Positions 15,906-24,150 of a stretch of 24,162 nt of DNA are shown one piece after another. Source of the stretch: CAZFPA01 sp964520975. Lineage in GTDB: Bacteria; Bacillota; Negativicutes; Selenomonadales; Selenomonadaceae. The notes beneath the pieces were generated by a model, which saw only the letters and a list, made by a program, of their open reading frames with translations, was not told where the DNA came from and did no database searches. Location: NCBI GenBank assembly GCA_964520975.1, contig CAZFPA010000029.1, positions 1 through 24,162 of the forward strand, given 5' to 3'. The position numbers were made by a program, and so were the translations under genes. Every line of letters starts with the position of its first letter. Position 1 is the first letter of the stretch.

Positions 15906-17162
15906 ATGACAGTGAACAGAGAAGTAATTACCGGCAGTGATTTCAAGCGCATGGTTACCGGTGCGTATAGTGAATTTCTGCTGGAGTCGGAGAATATCAA
16001 TGCAATCGGCCGGGCAGAGAGCAGCAGCAGTGCACCGGGCACGCATATCCTGCGGACGATGGGGGCGGCCATTCTGCCGCTGGAGGACTGCCGGGACGAC
16101 GGTATCGGCGGCCTGGCACGGCGGGTAGCCAACGGGGCGATCCTGGGGGCAAGAGGCAATTCCGGCGTGGTGCTCGCACAGCTTTTCCGCGGTATCGCGA
16201 AGGGGCTTTTGGGAAAATACAATGCGACTTCGTCGGAATTCGGCAAGGCGTTCCAATATGGTATCCTCTACGCGCAGCGGGTGATCCCGGAGGAGCCGGA
16301 GCGGCCAATCATCCGGGCGGCCAAGGCGGTGGCGAAGGGGGCCTATCATGCGGTCCGGGCCAACCTGCCCATATCGGAAATCCTCATGGCGGCGATTGAG
16401 GCCGGGAAAAAGAGCGCCGTACAGACGGCGGTGCCGGATGCCGGGGAGAAAATCATGATGGTATTTCTGCAGGGCTGCCTGAAGGGGCTCGACGGCAATT
16501 TCGTTTCGCCGACGCTGAGCTTTTCTACGGGCTTCAAGACGCAGACGAACCTGCCGGATCCGCGGCTGGATCTTGTGCGTCCTTACTGCATTTCGCTTTT
16601 TGTGGAGAATCCGCAGCTTTCGCTGGCTGAGGCTGAGGAACAGTTGCAGGACTACGGGGATTTCATCGTCGTGGAACGGCGGGAAACAGCGGTATTCATC
16701 CACCTGCATACGGATCATCCGGGCAATGTGCTCGAACAGGCCGTGGGCTGGGGCAGCCTGCGGGATATCCATATCAATATCATGGCGGAGCCGCATGCGA
16801 TGGCTTCCGTGCATACCGCGCTGATGCCGGTGGCGGTGCTCGCAATCGCTGAGGACAAGGCCTGGGGTGAGCGGCTGCAGCAGCTCGGGGCAACGGTGCT
16901 GCTGGAGGGCGGCGGTACGGCCTGCCCGTCGGTGGGCGAGGTCGTGAATGCGGCGCACAGTGATATTGCGCGCAGCTATGTGCTGCTCAGCAACAGCCCG
17001 AGCCAGCGCCTGGTGATGCGGCAGGCCAAGCGTATTTTCGGCGGCCGCATCGAGCTGGTGCAGGCGGAGAGCAGCGAGCAGCAGGCACAGGCCCTGACCG
17101 CGTTTTCGGCGGACCTTTCCGCGCGGGAAAACGCGGAGCGGATGCGGTCAGCGCTCTCCTGA
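15906..17162 (+). CDS. DAK2-domain protein, FakA/YloV-like, with degenerate kinase site
   Basis: This protein of about 418 residues resembles FakA/YloV, the ATP-binding subunit that phosphorylates fatty acids held by FakB. The conserved block LGARGNSGVVLAQLFRG is present (about 81-97), as are the middle domain (HLHTDHPGNVLEQA) and part of the C-terminal domain (LLEGGGTACPSV). The ATP/Mg signature NVFPVPDGDTGTNM is replaced by a run starting NINAIGRAESSSSAPGTH, so the catalytic aspartates are gone, and the VDSGGKG motif has become PDAGEKI. It is also shorter than YloV (about 550). Loss of kinase activity is therefore likely. The start at ATG 15906 aligns best with YloV (GGGG 10 bases upstream), although ATG 15879 is possible. 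It is divergent from the FtsA-like gene, and no Asp23 or FakB gene is near. Confidence 0.8.
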   Translation: MTVNREVITGSDFKRMVTGAYSEFLLESENINAIGRAESSSSAPGTHILRTMGAAILPLEDCRDDGIGGLARRVANGAILGARGNSGVVLAQLFRGIAKGLLGKYNATSSEFGKAFQYGILYAQRVIPEEPERPIIRAAKAVAKGAYHAVRANLPISEILMAAIEAGKKSAVQTAVPDAGEKIMMVFLQGCLKGLDGNFVSPTLSFSTGFKTQTNLPDPRLDLVRPYCISLFVENPQLSLAEAEEQLQDYGDFIVVERRETAVFIHLHTDHPGNVLEQAVGWGSLRDIHINIMAEPHAMASVHTALMPVAVLAIAEDKAWGERLQQLGATVLLEGGGTACPSVGEVVNAAHSDIARSYVLLSNSPSQRLVMRQAKRIFGGRIELVQAESSEQQAQALTAFSADLSARENAERMRSALS

Positions 17163-17190
17163 GCACAGGCCTTGATGAAGGTATTGATGA

Positions 17191-17247
17191 AAAAAGCCAT
17201 GAGCGATGCCACGGTTCCCTGGAGCCGTGGCAGGCTCATGGCTTTTT
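17191..17247. terminator. Bidirectional terminator between convergent genes
   Basis: A 14-bp perfect stem (17191-17204 with 17234-17247) begins with AAAAA and ends with TTTTT. A second stem (GCCACGG 17208-17214 with CCGTGGC 17225-17231) stacks on it across a small bulge. It serves the DAK2 gene from the left and the GT9 gene from the right, and it overlaps the GT9 stop codon by two bases. Confidence 0.87.
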
Positions 17248-18292
17248 ATTTCAGCAGGACAGCAAGCTGTGCCTTTACCGTCGCGGGGTCAATGGCCTGC
17301 ATACAGGCATTGTCCTTGCGATGGCAGGACATCTTGCCACAGTTGTGACATTCATGCGGGGTGAGTACGAAGGTATGTGAGCCGGCGAGCGGACCATAGG
17401 TGACCGGGGAGGTCGGTCCCCAGACGCTCAGGGTGGGAAGCCCCACGCCGTCCGCGATATGGAGCGGTCCGGTATCGCCGGTCAGCAGCAGGGTCCCCTG
17501 CTGGAAAACAGCAGCGAGCTCCAGCAGATTCGTTTTCCCGGCAATGCAGAAGGCCTGGCGTCCAAGCTGGGACAGGGCGGTATCGATGTAGGGCTGGTCG
17601 CCCTTTGCACCGCAGAATACGAGCTGGACATCGGCAGGCACTTCCTGCAGGGCCGCGACAAAAGCGGCGGGTTCCCAGTTCTTGTTCGGCCAGCTGGTCC
17701 GCAGGTTCACGAAGAGAATGCGCCGGGCGGGATCGATGCCCTCGCGGCGCAAAAAATCCGGAGCAAAGGCCTGCAGCTCCGGGGACAGCGGGAGCCGGAG
17801 CTCTGGCGAAGTTTCCTGAATGCCGAGCGGAGCCAGGGCGCTCAGGTAGCGGCGGATTTTATTCGGGTCGGCAAGGTCGGCGGCCTGTTCCGTCATGAAG
17901 AGGTGATTGAATTCATGGCGCTCGTGGATCCCGATGCGGCGCGGGGCTTTGCTCATACGGGTCAGCAGGCCGGTGAGGAAAAGGCCCTGGATATCCAGCG
18001 CAATATCGAAATAGCGGTCAGCAAAAAGTTTTTTTGCTTCTTGCAGCGACGCACGGGCCGCGCGCAGGTGCAGTCCGCTCACGGCCTTGTCGAAGACCTG
18101 CCGATTCCAGATCAGCAGCTCATCAATGTCGGAATTGTAGCGGAGCAGTTCGTTGCACGGCGGGCTGGCCAGCCAGGTGATGTGGCAGGAAGGCCAGGCT
18201 TTTTTCAGTGCATGGGCTACGGGGGTGGCATTCACTACGTCACCGATAGAGCTCAGGCGTACAATGAGGAACCTGGTATGGTCATAATTCAT
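17246..18292 (-). CDS. Glycosyltransferase family 9 (heptosyltransferase-like)
   Basis: This 348-residue enzyme of the WaaC/WaaF type should transfer a heptose or similar sugar from an ADP-sugar to the inner core of lipopolysaccharide on the cytoplasmic face. The N-terminal RLSSIGDVV (12-20) and the sugar-nucleotide site TGDTGPLHIA (271-280) are the family hallmarks, and length is normal. The C-terminus has four cysteines (315, 318, 323, 330; CHNCGKMSC then ACM), a pattern common in Firmicute members that may hold a metal or disulphides. The start MNYDHTRFLIVRLSS fits the family. The ribosome binding site (AGAAAGATGG) is weak. Its presence supports a diderm host. It is not clustered with other LPS genes here. 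Confidence 0.9.
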   Translation of the reverse strand: MNYDHTRFLIVRLSSIGDVVNATPVAHALKKAWPSCHITWLASPPCNELLRYNSDIDELLIWNRQVFDKAVSGLHLRAARASLQEAKKLFADRYFDIALDIQGLFLTGLLTRMSKAPRRIGIHERHEFNHLFMTEQAADLADPNKIRRYLSALAPLGIQETSPELRLPLSPELQAFAPDFLRREGIDPARRILFVNLRTSWPNKNWEPAAFVAALQEVPADVQLVFCGAKGDQPYIDTALSQLGRQAFCIAGKTNLLELAAVFQQGTLLLTGDTGPLHIADGVGLPTLSVWGPTSPVTYGPLAGSHTFVLTPHECHNCGKMSCHRKDNACMQAIDPATVKAQLAVLLK

Positions 18293-18310
18293 GGAAAGCC
18301 ATCTTTCTAA

Positions 18311-18596
18311 AGGGATTTACCCTTTCTTTATTCAATGTTACAATAAAAGGATACAGTAATTCATTTGACGCTTGTCTCCGCTTTGGCGCGGAGATGGTTT
18401 TGGCGGACCGGCAGGGGCAGTAACGGGCGGTGAGCGGATCGCTCCCACTTCGCTGCGGCGTGAAGCTGGTGTCAAACGGAAGGCTTTTCTTTGAAAAGCC
18501 TTGCACAATGATGTTGTAAAACTACGATGATTTTACCATAGTCAGGACAGATTCGCAAAGAAAATAAGGATGAGGTCGCCGAAGGGGGAAACCGGT
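18311..18596. other. Intergenic region with several GC-rich hairpins
   Basis: No gene is supported here. The first 50 bases are AT-rich and probably hold the GT9 promoter. From 18365 to 18475 the DNA is GC-rich: TTTGAC near 18365 and GTCAAA near 18470 could pair as an outer stem, with inside it TCTCCGC/GCGGAGA and GAGCG/CGCTC hairpins. Next is a 10-bp hairpin AAGGCTTTTC/GAAAAGCCTT (18480-18502) without a T tract. TTGTAA (18514-18519) and CATAGT (18537-18542), 17 bases apart, could be a weak promoter for the SNF2 gene. It may be a structured RNA leader or a dispersed repeat; I cannot decide between them. Confidence 0.4.
18582..18589 (+). promoter_or_regulatory. Ribosome binding site that sets the SNF2 gene start
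   Basis: AAGGGGGA lies 7 bases before GTG 18597. The longer in-frame ATG at 18570 has AAGG directly touching the start codon, which is too close to be used. Confidence 0.6.
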
Positions 18597-21500
18597 GTGA
18601 TTCGGGATATTGATATACGTTCGTTGGCAAATGATGCGTCCTTTACGCGGGGGAGCCGTTATTACAATAACAGTCAGGTCGTTGAGCTCCAGCAGAAGCC
18701 GCTGGATGAGCGCTGCTACACGGCTAAGGTGCAGGGGAGCAGTGCGGCCGCCTACGAGGTGGAGGTCGAGCTCACGCAGGATCGCTGCCATGTGAGCGAT
18801 TATTGCTGTGACTGTCCGGCAGCGCTGCGCAGCTATCGGGAAGGGGCCTGCAAGCATGTGGTGGCAGTTCTCAAGGCTATTCAGCATGAACAGAGCCTGC
18901 AGGAGGAAGGGAACCAGCACGCGGCCTCCGGCATGCGGCTGTTTTCCTTTTTCTCCCGCGAGGCAGAGCGGGAGGAAAAAATCGGAGATGCCGAGCCGCT
19001 GCAGCTGGTACCGCGCCTTTGCGTGATCCGGGAATACGGCAATGTGACCTGCTGGCTGGAGTTTCGTATCGGCTATGAGCGCCTCTACGTGCTCTCGCAT
19101 ATCCGGAATTTCATGCTGGCAGTGCGGGAGGGGACGGTAGAGAGCATCAACAAGAGCCTCCAGATTGATACGCGGCGCATGAGCTTTGCACCAGGCCTGT
19201 CAGCGGAGCTTTGGCAGCTTTTGCGTACGGCCTGGGAGGATGAGGAAAGCCTGCTGACCTACAGCACGTATTTTCGTTCGTCCTATGCGGCGGGCAGCCA
19301 GATCTTTGAGGGGAAACGGTTCAAATTGTCCCCGGGGACGCTGCGGCGCTTCCTGTCCATCATGGGGGAGGAGCCCTTCGAGTTCGTGCTGGATGGGCTG
19401 CAAAAGCGCGAGGTACATGTCCAGAAGGGGAATCCGGATCTTTCGATCGAGGTGGAGGAACGTCAGCAGAGCGGGCGCATTTCCCTCGCGACAGAGGGCG
19501 TGATTCCGCTCAATGTGGCCTGCAGCTATGTGCTGGTAGAGGATACCATCTACGAGGTGGAGGCGGATTTCGCCCGGGGCCTCAAGCCGCTCATGGAGGG
19601 ATTCCGGGCCGCGCGCCATCTGAAGATTCCTGCGGCTTCGATGGGGGATTTCTTTGGCCGGCTGCTGCCGGAGCTCGAGAAGATCGCGAAGGTGCATGTG
19701 GCACCGGCCTTCCTGGAGCGCTTTGAGATCCTGCCGCTGTCGGCGGAGGTGTTCATCGATTATTATGAGGACGGCATCGCGGCACGGCTCAAATACCATT
19801 ATGCGGGCTACGATTTCAATCCGCTGCTGCAGGCGAACCTCCCGGCGGAGAAGGAGCGCATCATCGTGCGTGACGCGCTCACCGAGCATCAGATCGAGCA
19901 TCTTTTCCGGCAGTATCGCTTTGAGATCAAAAAGGGGCAGTGGGTGCAGCCGGATGAGGAAAAGACGTATGATTTCCTCACGGAGGCGCTGCCGCAGCTT
20001 GCGAATATCGCGGATGTGTACTATTCGGAAATCTTTCGGAAAAAGCCGGTGCAGAGTCTGGGCAAGGTCACGGTCGGCGTGAGCATCAGCGATGATAATA
20101 TGCTGCAGCTTTCGATGCCGAAGCAGGCTTTTGATTTCGATGAACTGCTGGATATTCTGGCCTCCTACCGTCTGAAGCGCCGCTATCACCGCCTGAAGGA
20201 CGGTACGTTTGTGACGCTGGGGGAGCAGCAGCTGGGAGCCTTGGCGGATTTCGTCGAGAGCACGGGACTCAAGAAGACGGACAGCGATTCCGTAGAACTG
20301 CCGCTGTCCCGGGCCATGTACGTCGATGCGCTGGCCCGCGAGGATGAGGGCCTGCGCCTGGAACGCAGCCGGCGCTTCAAGGAAATTGTGCGGGACATCA
20401 AGAATCCGGCTGATGCGGATATCGAGGTGCCGGCCTGCCTCAAGGGCGTGCTGCGCGATTATCAGGTCACGGGCTTCTGCTGGTTGTCCGCACTGGCCAG
20501 CTATGGGCTGGGCGGCATCCTCGCGGATGATATGGGCCTGGGGAAAACCCTGCAGGTCATCGCGTTCCTGCTCGCCCACCGGGAGAAGGACGCACCGCCG
20601 GCGCTCGTGGTCGCACCGACCTCGCTCATGTACAACTGGCTCGATGAGATTGAGCGTTTTGCCCCGCAGCTCAAGGCGTCGGTCATTGCCGGGAGCAAAA
20701 AGGAACGGGAGGCTGCGCTGGCGGTGGATGGCGGCTATGATGTGATCGTGACGACCTATAATATGCTCAAGCGTGATATCGCACTCTATGAGAAGCAGCG
20801 GTTTTCCTACTGCTTCCTCGATGAGGCGCAGCATATCAAAAATCCGTCGACGCAGAATGCCAAGGCGGTGAAGAAGCTCCGCACGGGCGGCTATTTTGCG
20901 CTGACCGGGACGCCGATCGAGAATACGCTGACCGAGCTTTGGTCGATTTTCGATTTCCTTATGCCGGGCTATCTGTTCAATCACAAGCTCTTCAAACAGC
21001 GTTTTGAGGTGCCGATTGTGCGGGCCAAGGACGGCCATGCGATGAAGAATCTCAATCGCCATGTGGCCCCCTTTATCCTGCGCCGACTGAAGAAGGATGT
21101 GCTGAAGGAACTGCCGGACAAGGTGGAGAGCCGCATGGTCAATGAGATGACAGCAAAGCAGGCCAAGGTCTATACGGCTTACTTTGTCCAGGCGCAGAAG
21201 GAATTTGCGGCGGAGCTCAAGGCACATGGCTTTGGGGAGAGCCGGATCAAGATTCTGGCGCTGCTCACGCGGCTGCGGCAGATTGCCTGTGATCCCTCGC
21301 TGTTCCTGGAGGACTACGATGGCGGCTCCGGCAAGCTCGATATGCTGGAGGAGGTCGTGAGCGAGGCTGTGGAGGCCGGGCATCGGCTGCTCATCTTCTC
21401 GCAGTTCACGAGCATGCTGCAGCGCATTGCGAGCCGGCTCGACGAGCAGGGTCTCGAGTATGAGTATCTGGATGGGCAGACACCGGCGCTTGAACGCATC

Positions 21501-21842
21501 CGGCTGGTCAAGGACTTCAATGCGGGTTCGCAGCCTGTGTTCCTCATCTCCCTCAAGGCGGGCGGCACCGGACTGAATCTCACGGGCGCAGACATGGTCA
21601 TCCACTACGATCCATGGTGGAATCCGGCCGTGGAGGATCAGGCTACGGATCGTGCCTATCGCATCGGGCAGAAGAACAATGTCCAGGTGCTGAAGTTCAT
21701 CACCAAGGATACCATTGAGGAGCAGATCTATACGCTGCAGCAGCGCAAGAAGGCGCTCATTGACCAGATGATACAGCCGGGCGAGAACTTCCTCACACAG
21801 CTCAGCGAAGAGGAGATCCGGGCGCTGTTTGCAGGAAGATGA
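18597..21842 (+). CDS. SNF2-family DNA-dependent ATPase with SWIM zinc finger
   Basis: This 1081-residue Swi2/Snf2-type ATPase probably moves along double-stranded DNA in the cytoplasm to remodel protein-DNA complexes. An N-terminal SWIM zinc finger (C71-x-C73, then C85-x-H87) is followed by a long region matching the bacterial SNF2-associated domain (about 300-560). The motor has Walker A DDMGLGKT (Lys650), a DEAQ box at 742-745, LTGTPIEN, and in the second lobe LISLKAGGTGLNLT and QATDRAYRIGQ. All motor motifs are intact. I take GTG 18597 as the start because of its ribosome binding site; ATG 18570 would add nine residues. dinB follows 72 bases later in the same direction, which suggests a shared DNA-repair link but does not prove it. 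Confidence 0.92.
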   Translation: MIRDIDIRSLANDASFTRGSRYYNNSQVVELQQKPLDERCYTAKVQGSSAAAYEVEVELTQDRCHVSDYCCDCPAALRSYREGACKHVVAVLKAIQHEQSLQEEGNQHAASGMRLFSFFSREAEREEKIGDAEPLQLVPRLCVIREYGNVTCWLEFRIGYERLYVLSHIRNFMLAVREGTVESINKSLQIDTRRMSFAPGLSAELWQLLRTAWEDEESLLTYSTYFRSSYAAGSQIFEGKRFKLSPGTLRRFLSIMGEEPFEFVLDGLQKREVHVQKGNPDLSIEVEERQQSGRISLATEGVIPLNVACSYVLVEDTIYEVEADFARGLKPLMEGFRAARHLKIPAASMGDFFGRLLPELEKIAKVHVAPAFLERFEILPLSAEVFIDYYEDGIAARLKYHYAGYDFNPLLQANLPAEKERIIVRDALTEHQIEHLFRQYRFEIKKGQWVQPDEEKTYDFLTEALPQLANIADVYYSEIFRKKPVQSLGKVTVGVSISDDNMLQLSMPKQAFDFDELLDILASYRLKRRYHRLKDGTFVTLGEQQLGALADFVESTGLKKTDSDSVELPLSRAMYVDALAREDEGLRLERSRRFKEIVRDIKNPADADIEVPACLKGVLRDYQVTGFCWLSALASYGLGGILADDMGLGKTLQVIAFLLAHREKDAPPALVVAPTSLMYNWLDEIERFAPQLKASVIAGSKKEREAALAVDGGYDVIVTTYNMLKRDIALYEKQRFSYCFLDEAQHIKNPSTQNAKAVKKLRTGGYFALTGTPIENTLTELWSIFDFLMPGYLFNHKLFKQRFEVPIVRAKDGHAMKNLNRHVAPFILRRLKKDVLKELPDKVESRMVNEMTAKQAKVYTAYFVQAQKEFAAELKAHGFGESRIKILALLTRLRQIACDPSLFLEDYDGGSGKLDMLEEVVSEAVEAGHRLLIFSQFTSMLQRIASRLDEQGLEYEYLDGQTPALERIRLVKDFNAGSQPVFLISLKAGGTGLNLTGADMVIHYDPWWNPAVEDQATDRAYRIGQKNNVQVLKFITKDTIEEQIYTLQQRKKALIDQMIQPGENFLTQLSEEEIRALFAGR

Positions 21843-21914
21843 TGAGATAGCGATGGCGGCAAAGGCGGACAGCTGGCGACAGTACGGCAGGAGCCGCAAG
21901 GGAAGGAGCAGGCG

Positions 21915-23075
21915 ATGGAGCGTTGTATCATGCATGTGGATATGGATGCCTTTTTTGCTTCGGTGGAGCAGCGCGATCATGAGGCATATCGCGGGCAGCC
22001 GGTGATCGTGGGCGGCCTGTCGGCTCGTGGCGTAGTCGCGACGGCTTCCTATGAGGCCCGGCGTTTTGGCGTCCATTCAGCCATGCCCATGAGCCAGGCG
22101 AAGAAGCGGTGTCCGCAGGGGATCTTTGTTTCCGGCCGCCATGCGCATTACCGGGAGGTATCCGCACAGATTTTTGCGATTTTTGACCGGTTTTCCCCGA
22201 TTGTGGAGCCGCTGTCCATTGATGAGGCTTTTTTGGACCTGACCGGGATGGAAAAGCTCATGAAGACGCCGGCAGACTATGCCAGGCGGCTCAAGGCCGC
22301 CATTCGGGAGGAGACCGGGCTCGTGGCTTCGATGGGGATTGCTCCCAATAAATTTCTCGCGAAACTGGCCTCAGACTTGAAAAAACCGGACGGCCTTGTG
22401 GTCATTGAGGCGGACTGCATCCAGCAGGTGATCGGGCCGTTGCCCATTCGCCGGATTTGGGGTGCAGGGCCCAAGACCACAGCGCAGCTGCAGCGCATGG
22501 GATATGAAACCATCGGGCAGGTAGCCCAGGGGAATTTGGCGGAATTCACCAGAGCGTTTGGCCCAAAACTGGCCCGGCAGCTCATCGGACTGGCGAATGG
22601 CCGGGATGACCGGCCGGTGACTCCGGCGAGGGAGGCACAGTCCATCGGCAATGAGAATACCTTCGAACAGGATATCCGCGGTCGGGAGGCAGTGGAGGCA
22701 GAGCTGCTGCTTTTGGCGGAGAAGGTCGGCTGGCGCTTGCGGCAGGCGGGGTGCCGGGCCCGGACCGTCCAGCTCAAGGTCCGGCTGGCAGACTTTACTA
22801 CCTATACCCGCAGCCGCACGCTACTGGAGGGCACCTGCTACGACGAAGTGCTCTATCAGACGGCCCGGGAGCTCTATGCGGATCTGAAGGTGGCAGGGCC
22901 GGTACGGCTGCTGGGCATCACCGGCAGTAATTTCGACCTCTATGAGACGTCCCTCTTCAGCGAGGAGCAGAAGCAACGCGAGCTTTATGGGGCCATTGAC
23001 GGTCTGAGGAAGCGCTTTGGCAGTGATATCATCCGTCATTTGGGCGGAGCGGGAAAAATGCAGAGGACAGATTAA
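21915..23075 (+). CDS. dinB: DNA polymerase IV (Y-family translesion polymerase)
   Basis: This 386-residue error-prone polymerase copies past damaged bases. The palm has HVDMDAFFASVEQ with metal ligand Asp9 and SIDEAFLDLT with Asp103/Glu104; Phe14 is the likely steric gate. YEARRFGVHSAMP marks the fingers. A helix-hairpin-helix (IRRIWGAGPKTTAQLQRMG, near 184) is followed by the little-finger domain to the end. The usual sliding-clamp peptide (QLSLF) appears as ETSLF, so clamp binding could be weaker. Length is normal. AAGGAG at 21903-21908 sets ATG 21915. It follows the SNF2 gene by 72 bases with no terminator seen between, so the two may be co-transcribed. I see no clear LexA-type box. Confidence 0.96.
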   Translation: MERCIMHVDMDAFFASVEQRDHEAYRGQPVIVGGLSARGVVATASYEARRFGVHSAMPMSQAKKRCPQGIFVSGRHAHYREVSAQIFAIFDRFSPIVEPLSIDEAFLDLTGMEKLMKTPADYARRLKAAIREETGLVASMGIAPNKFLAKLASDLKKPDGLVVIEADCIQQVIGPLPIRRIWGAGPKTTAQLQRMGYETIGQVAQGNLAEFTRAFGPKLARQLIGLANGRDDRPVTPAREAQSIGNENTFEQDIRGREAVEAELLLLAEKVGWRLRQAGCRARTVQLKVRLADFTTYTRSRTLLEGTCYDEVLYQTARELYADLKVAGPVRLLGITGSNFDLYETSLFSEEQKQRELYGAIDGLRKRFGSDIIRHLGGAGKMQRTD

Positions 23076-23123
23076 AAAACTGTAATTATCATAGACTGAA
23101 AATAAGATAATGGGGTTGAAAAA

Positions 23124-23152
23124 AAGGGCTCTGCTTTATACAGAGTCCTTTT
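23124..23152 (+). terminator. Intrinsic terminator of dinB
   Basis: AAGGGCTCTG (23124-23133) pairs with CAGAGTCCTT (23141-23150), ten pairs with one G-U, around a 7-base loop and followed by TT. The bases before it are AAA-rich. Confidence 0.75.
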
Positions 23153-23448
23153 GCGTGAGCGATATGTATTTTTCCGTTGGTCTATACGCGAAAAGGACCT
23201 GCCATAGCAGATCCTTTTCTAAGACGGTGTCCAAAATGCCGTCTGCTTCACATGCCTAAACCTGCATCGGCAGGTGGGTATCCTAAGTCGTGTTTTTGCT
23301 ATTCGCTCGAGGCGATCCAGCATCCCCAAGAACAATTCAGATTCCCGTATAAAAAAAGTCGGTTAGACATAAATGAAAGCCCACGAACATCCCAGGCAGT
23401 TCCTTCTTTAGATGTTATAATATCATATATAAAGAAGATTCGCAAGAC
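23153..23448. other. Intergenic region with hairpins and no supported gene
   Basis: Overlapping frames here have no ribosome binding sites or family motifs. It holds a strong hairpin (23191-23218), AGACGG/CCGTCT at about 23221-23243, and CCTGC/GCAGG (about 23262-23275). The rest is AT-rich, including TATAAT at 23416-23421 without a good -35. The part from about 23240 to 23340 looks coding-like in one frame but has no start, so it may be a relic or a dispersed repeat. Confidence 0.4.
23191..23218. terminator. Second hairpin downstream of dinB
   Basis: A 12-base stem with one mismatch (AAAAGGACCTGC 23191-23202 with GCAGATCCTTTT 23207-23218) closes a CATA loop. The A and T runs are inside the stem, so it could act as a backup terminator in either direction. 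Confidence 0.5.
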
Positions 23449-23478
23449 TTGACAAACATAGAAATAGCAGGATAAAAT
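23449..23478 (+). promoter_or_regulatory. Near-consensus sigma-A promoter of the DUF3846-like gene
   Basis: TTGACA (23449-23454) is a perfect -35. After 18 bases comes TAAAAT (23473-23478), a five-of-six -10. Transcription would start about 23485, leaving a leader of only about 28 bases before ATG 23513. Confidence 0.75.
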
Positions 23479-23497
23479 ACGTAAAATTACCGCATTG

Positions 23498-23503
23498 AAA
23501 GGA
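23498..23503 (+). promoter_or_regulatory. Ribosome binding site that sets the start at 23513
   Basis: AAAGGA lies 9 bases before ATG 23513. An upstream in-frame TTG at 23495 would place this site inside the gene and has no site of its own. Confidence 0.65.
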
Positions 23504-23512
23504 TGGATTTTG

Positions 23513-24121
23513 ATGAACAGAAACACCATGCACGCAATCCTGGCTGAACCAGGAAAGGAGCCGGAGATCCTCATGCTGCCGACAGACGGACTTCAGCATG
23601 AGGAGGCACTGCGGGACGTGCTGGAGGGCAACTACGGAGCAATTGAATTTTTCCGCATTGAGGAGGGGATATCGCTCTTCGTGCTGGTCAATGATCTTGC
23701 TGTAGCCCTTGGCATGAAGCCGAATCGCCGCTTTCCCGGCAAGGACAGCGAGCAGATCATCTTTGGCAAGGCCATCTTCATTGCGGCCTATAACGGTGAA
23801 CTGCCGGACCGCGAGGGGACGCTGGATATGCCGGAGGAAATGTGCCGGATGTTCATCGAGCAGATCAAGCTGAATTTTGCCGCTTGCGATGGTACGGAAA
23901 AGCCTCGTCCGGAGGATGAGATCTACTATGAAAACCAGGGCGATCCGGAGCGGGAAAAGGCCTTCCGCTGGGTCGAGATTCCGGCCCCCGGGACGCTGGG
24001 ACCGGCCCTGGAAGCTGGCCGGGCCAAATACTATACGGCAGGCGATCAGGAGCTGCTCGAGATCCACGGCCGCTTTTTCAAGCGCATCGAGGTCTATACG
24101 GAAAAATCCCGGCTGAGCTGA
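23513..24121 (+). CDS. DUF3846-like protein of unknown function
   Basis: This soluble protein has 202 residues from ATG 23513. The first 110 or so resemble DUF3846 proteins found in Firmicutes and their mobile elements: a short strand (MHAILAEPGKEPEILML), a region EGNYGAIEFFRI, then an invariant-looking SLFVLVNDLAVALGMKPNRRF and a late IIFGKAIFIAAY. The C-terminal 90 residues are acidic and lack a known motif (EDEIYYENQGDPEREKAFRWVEIP). It has no signal peptide or membrane helix. Its own strong promoter and good ribosome binding site make it a real gene. The biochemical role of the family is unknown to me. The family assignment is from memory of the pattern and needs a profile search. Confidence 0.72.
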   Translation: MNRNTMHAILAEPGKEPEILMLPTDGLQHEEALRDVLEGNYGAIEFFRIEEGISLFVLVNDLAVALGMKPNRRFPGKDSEQIIFGKAIFIAAYNGELPDREGTLDMPEEMCRMFIEQIKLNFAACDGTEKPRPEDEIYYENQGDPEREKAFRWVEIPAPGTLGPALEAGRAKYYTAGDQELLEIHGRFFKRIEVYTEKSRLS

Positions 24122-24150
24122 TCCACGGTTCCTGGTTCTTTGGTGTATGC

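Noticed and set aside
18282..18506. Minus-strand 74-codon frame upstream of the GT9 gene
   Set aside because: It overlaps the GT9 start and runs through the hairpin block, with no start signal or motif.
19200..22076. Very long minus-strand open frame (958 codons) opposite the SNF2 and dinB genes
   Set aside because: It is antisense to genes with complete family motifs and its translation is rich in Arg, His and Leu without any domain. Such frames arise from codon bias in GC-rich genes.
23177..23574. Overlapping frames in the spacer after dinB on both strands
   Set aside because: They lack ribosome binding sites, and one crosses the promoter and start of the DUF3846-like gene. Only a possible relic is noted.
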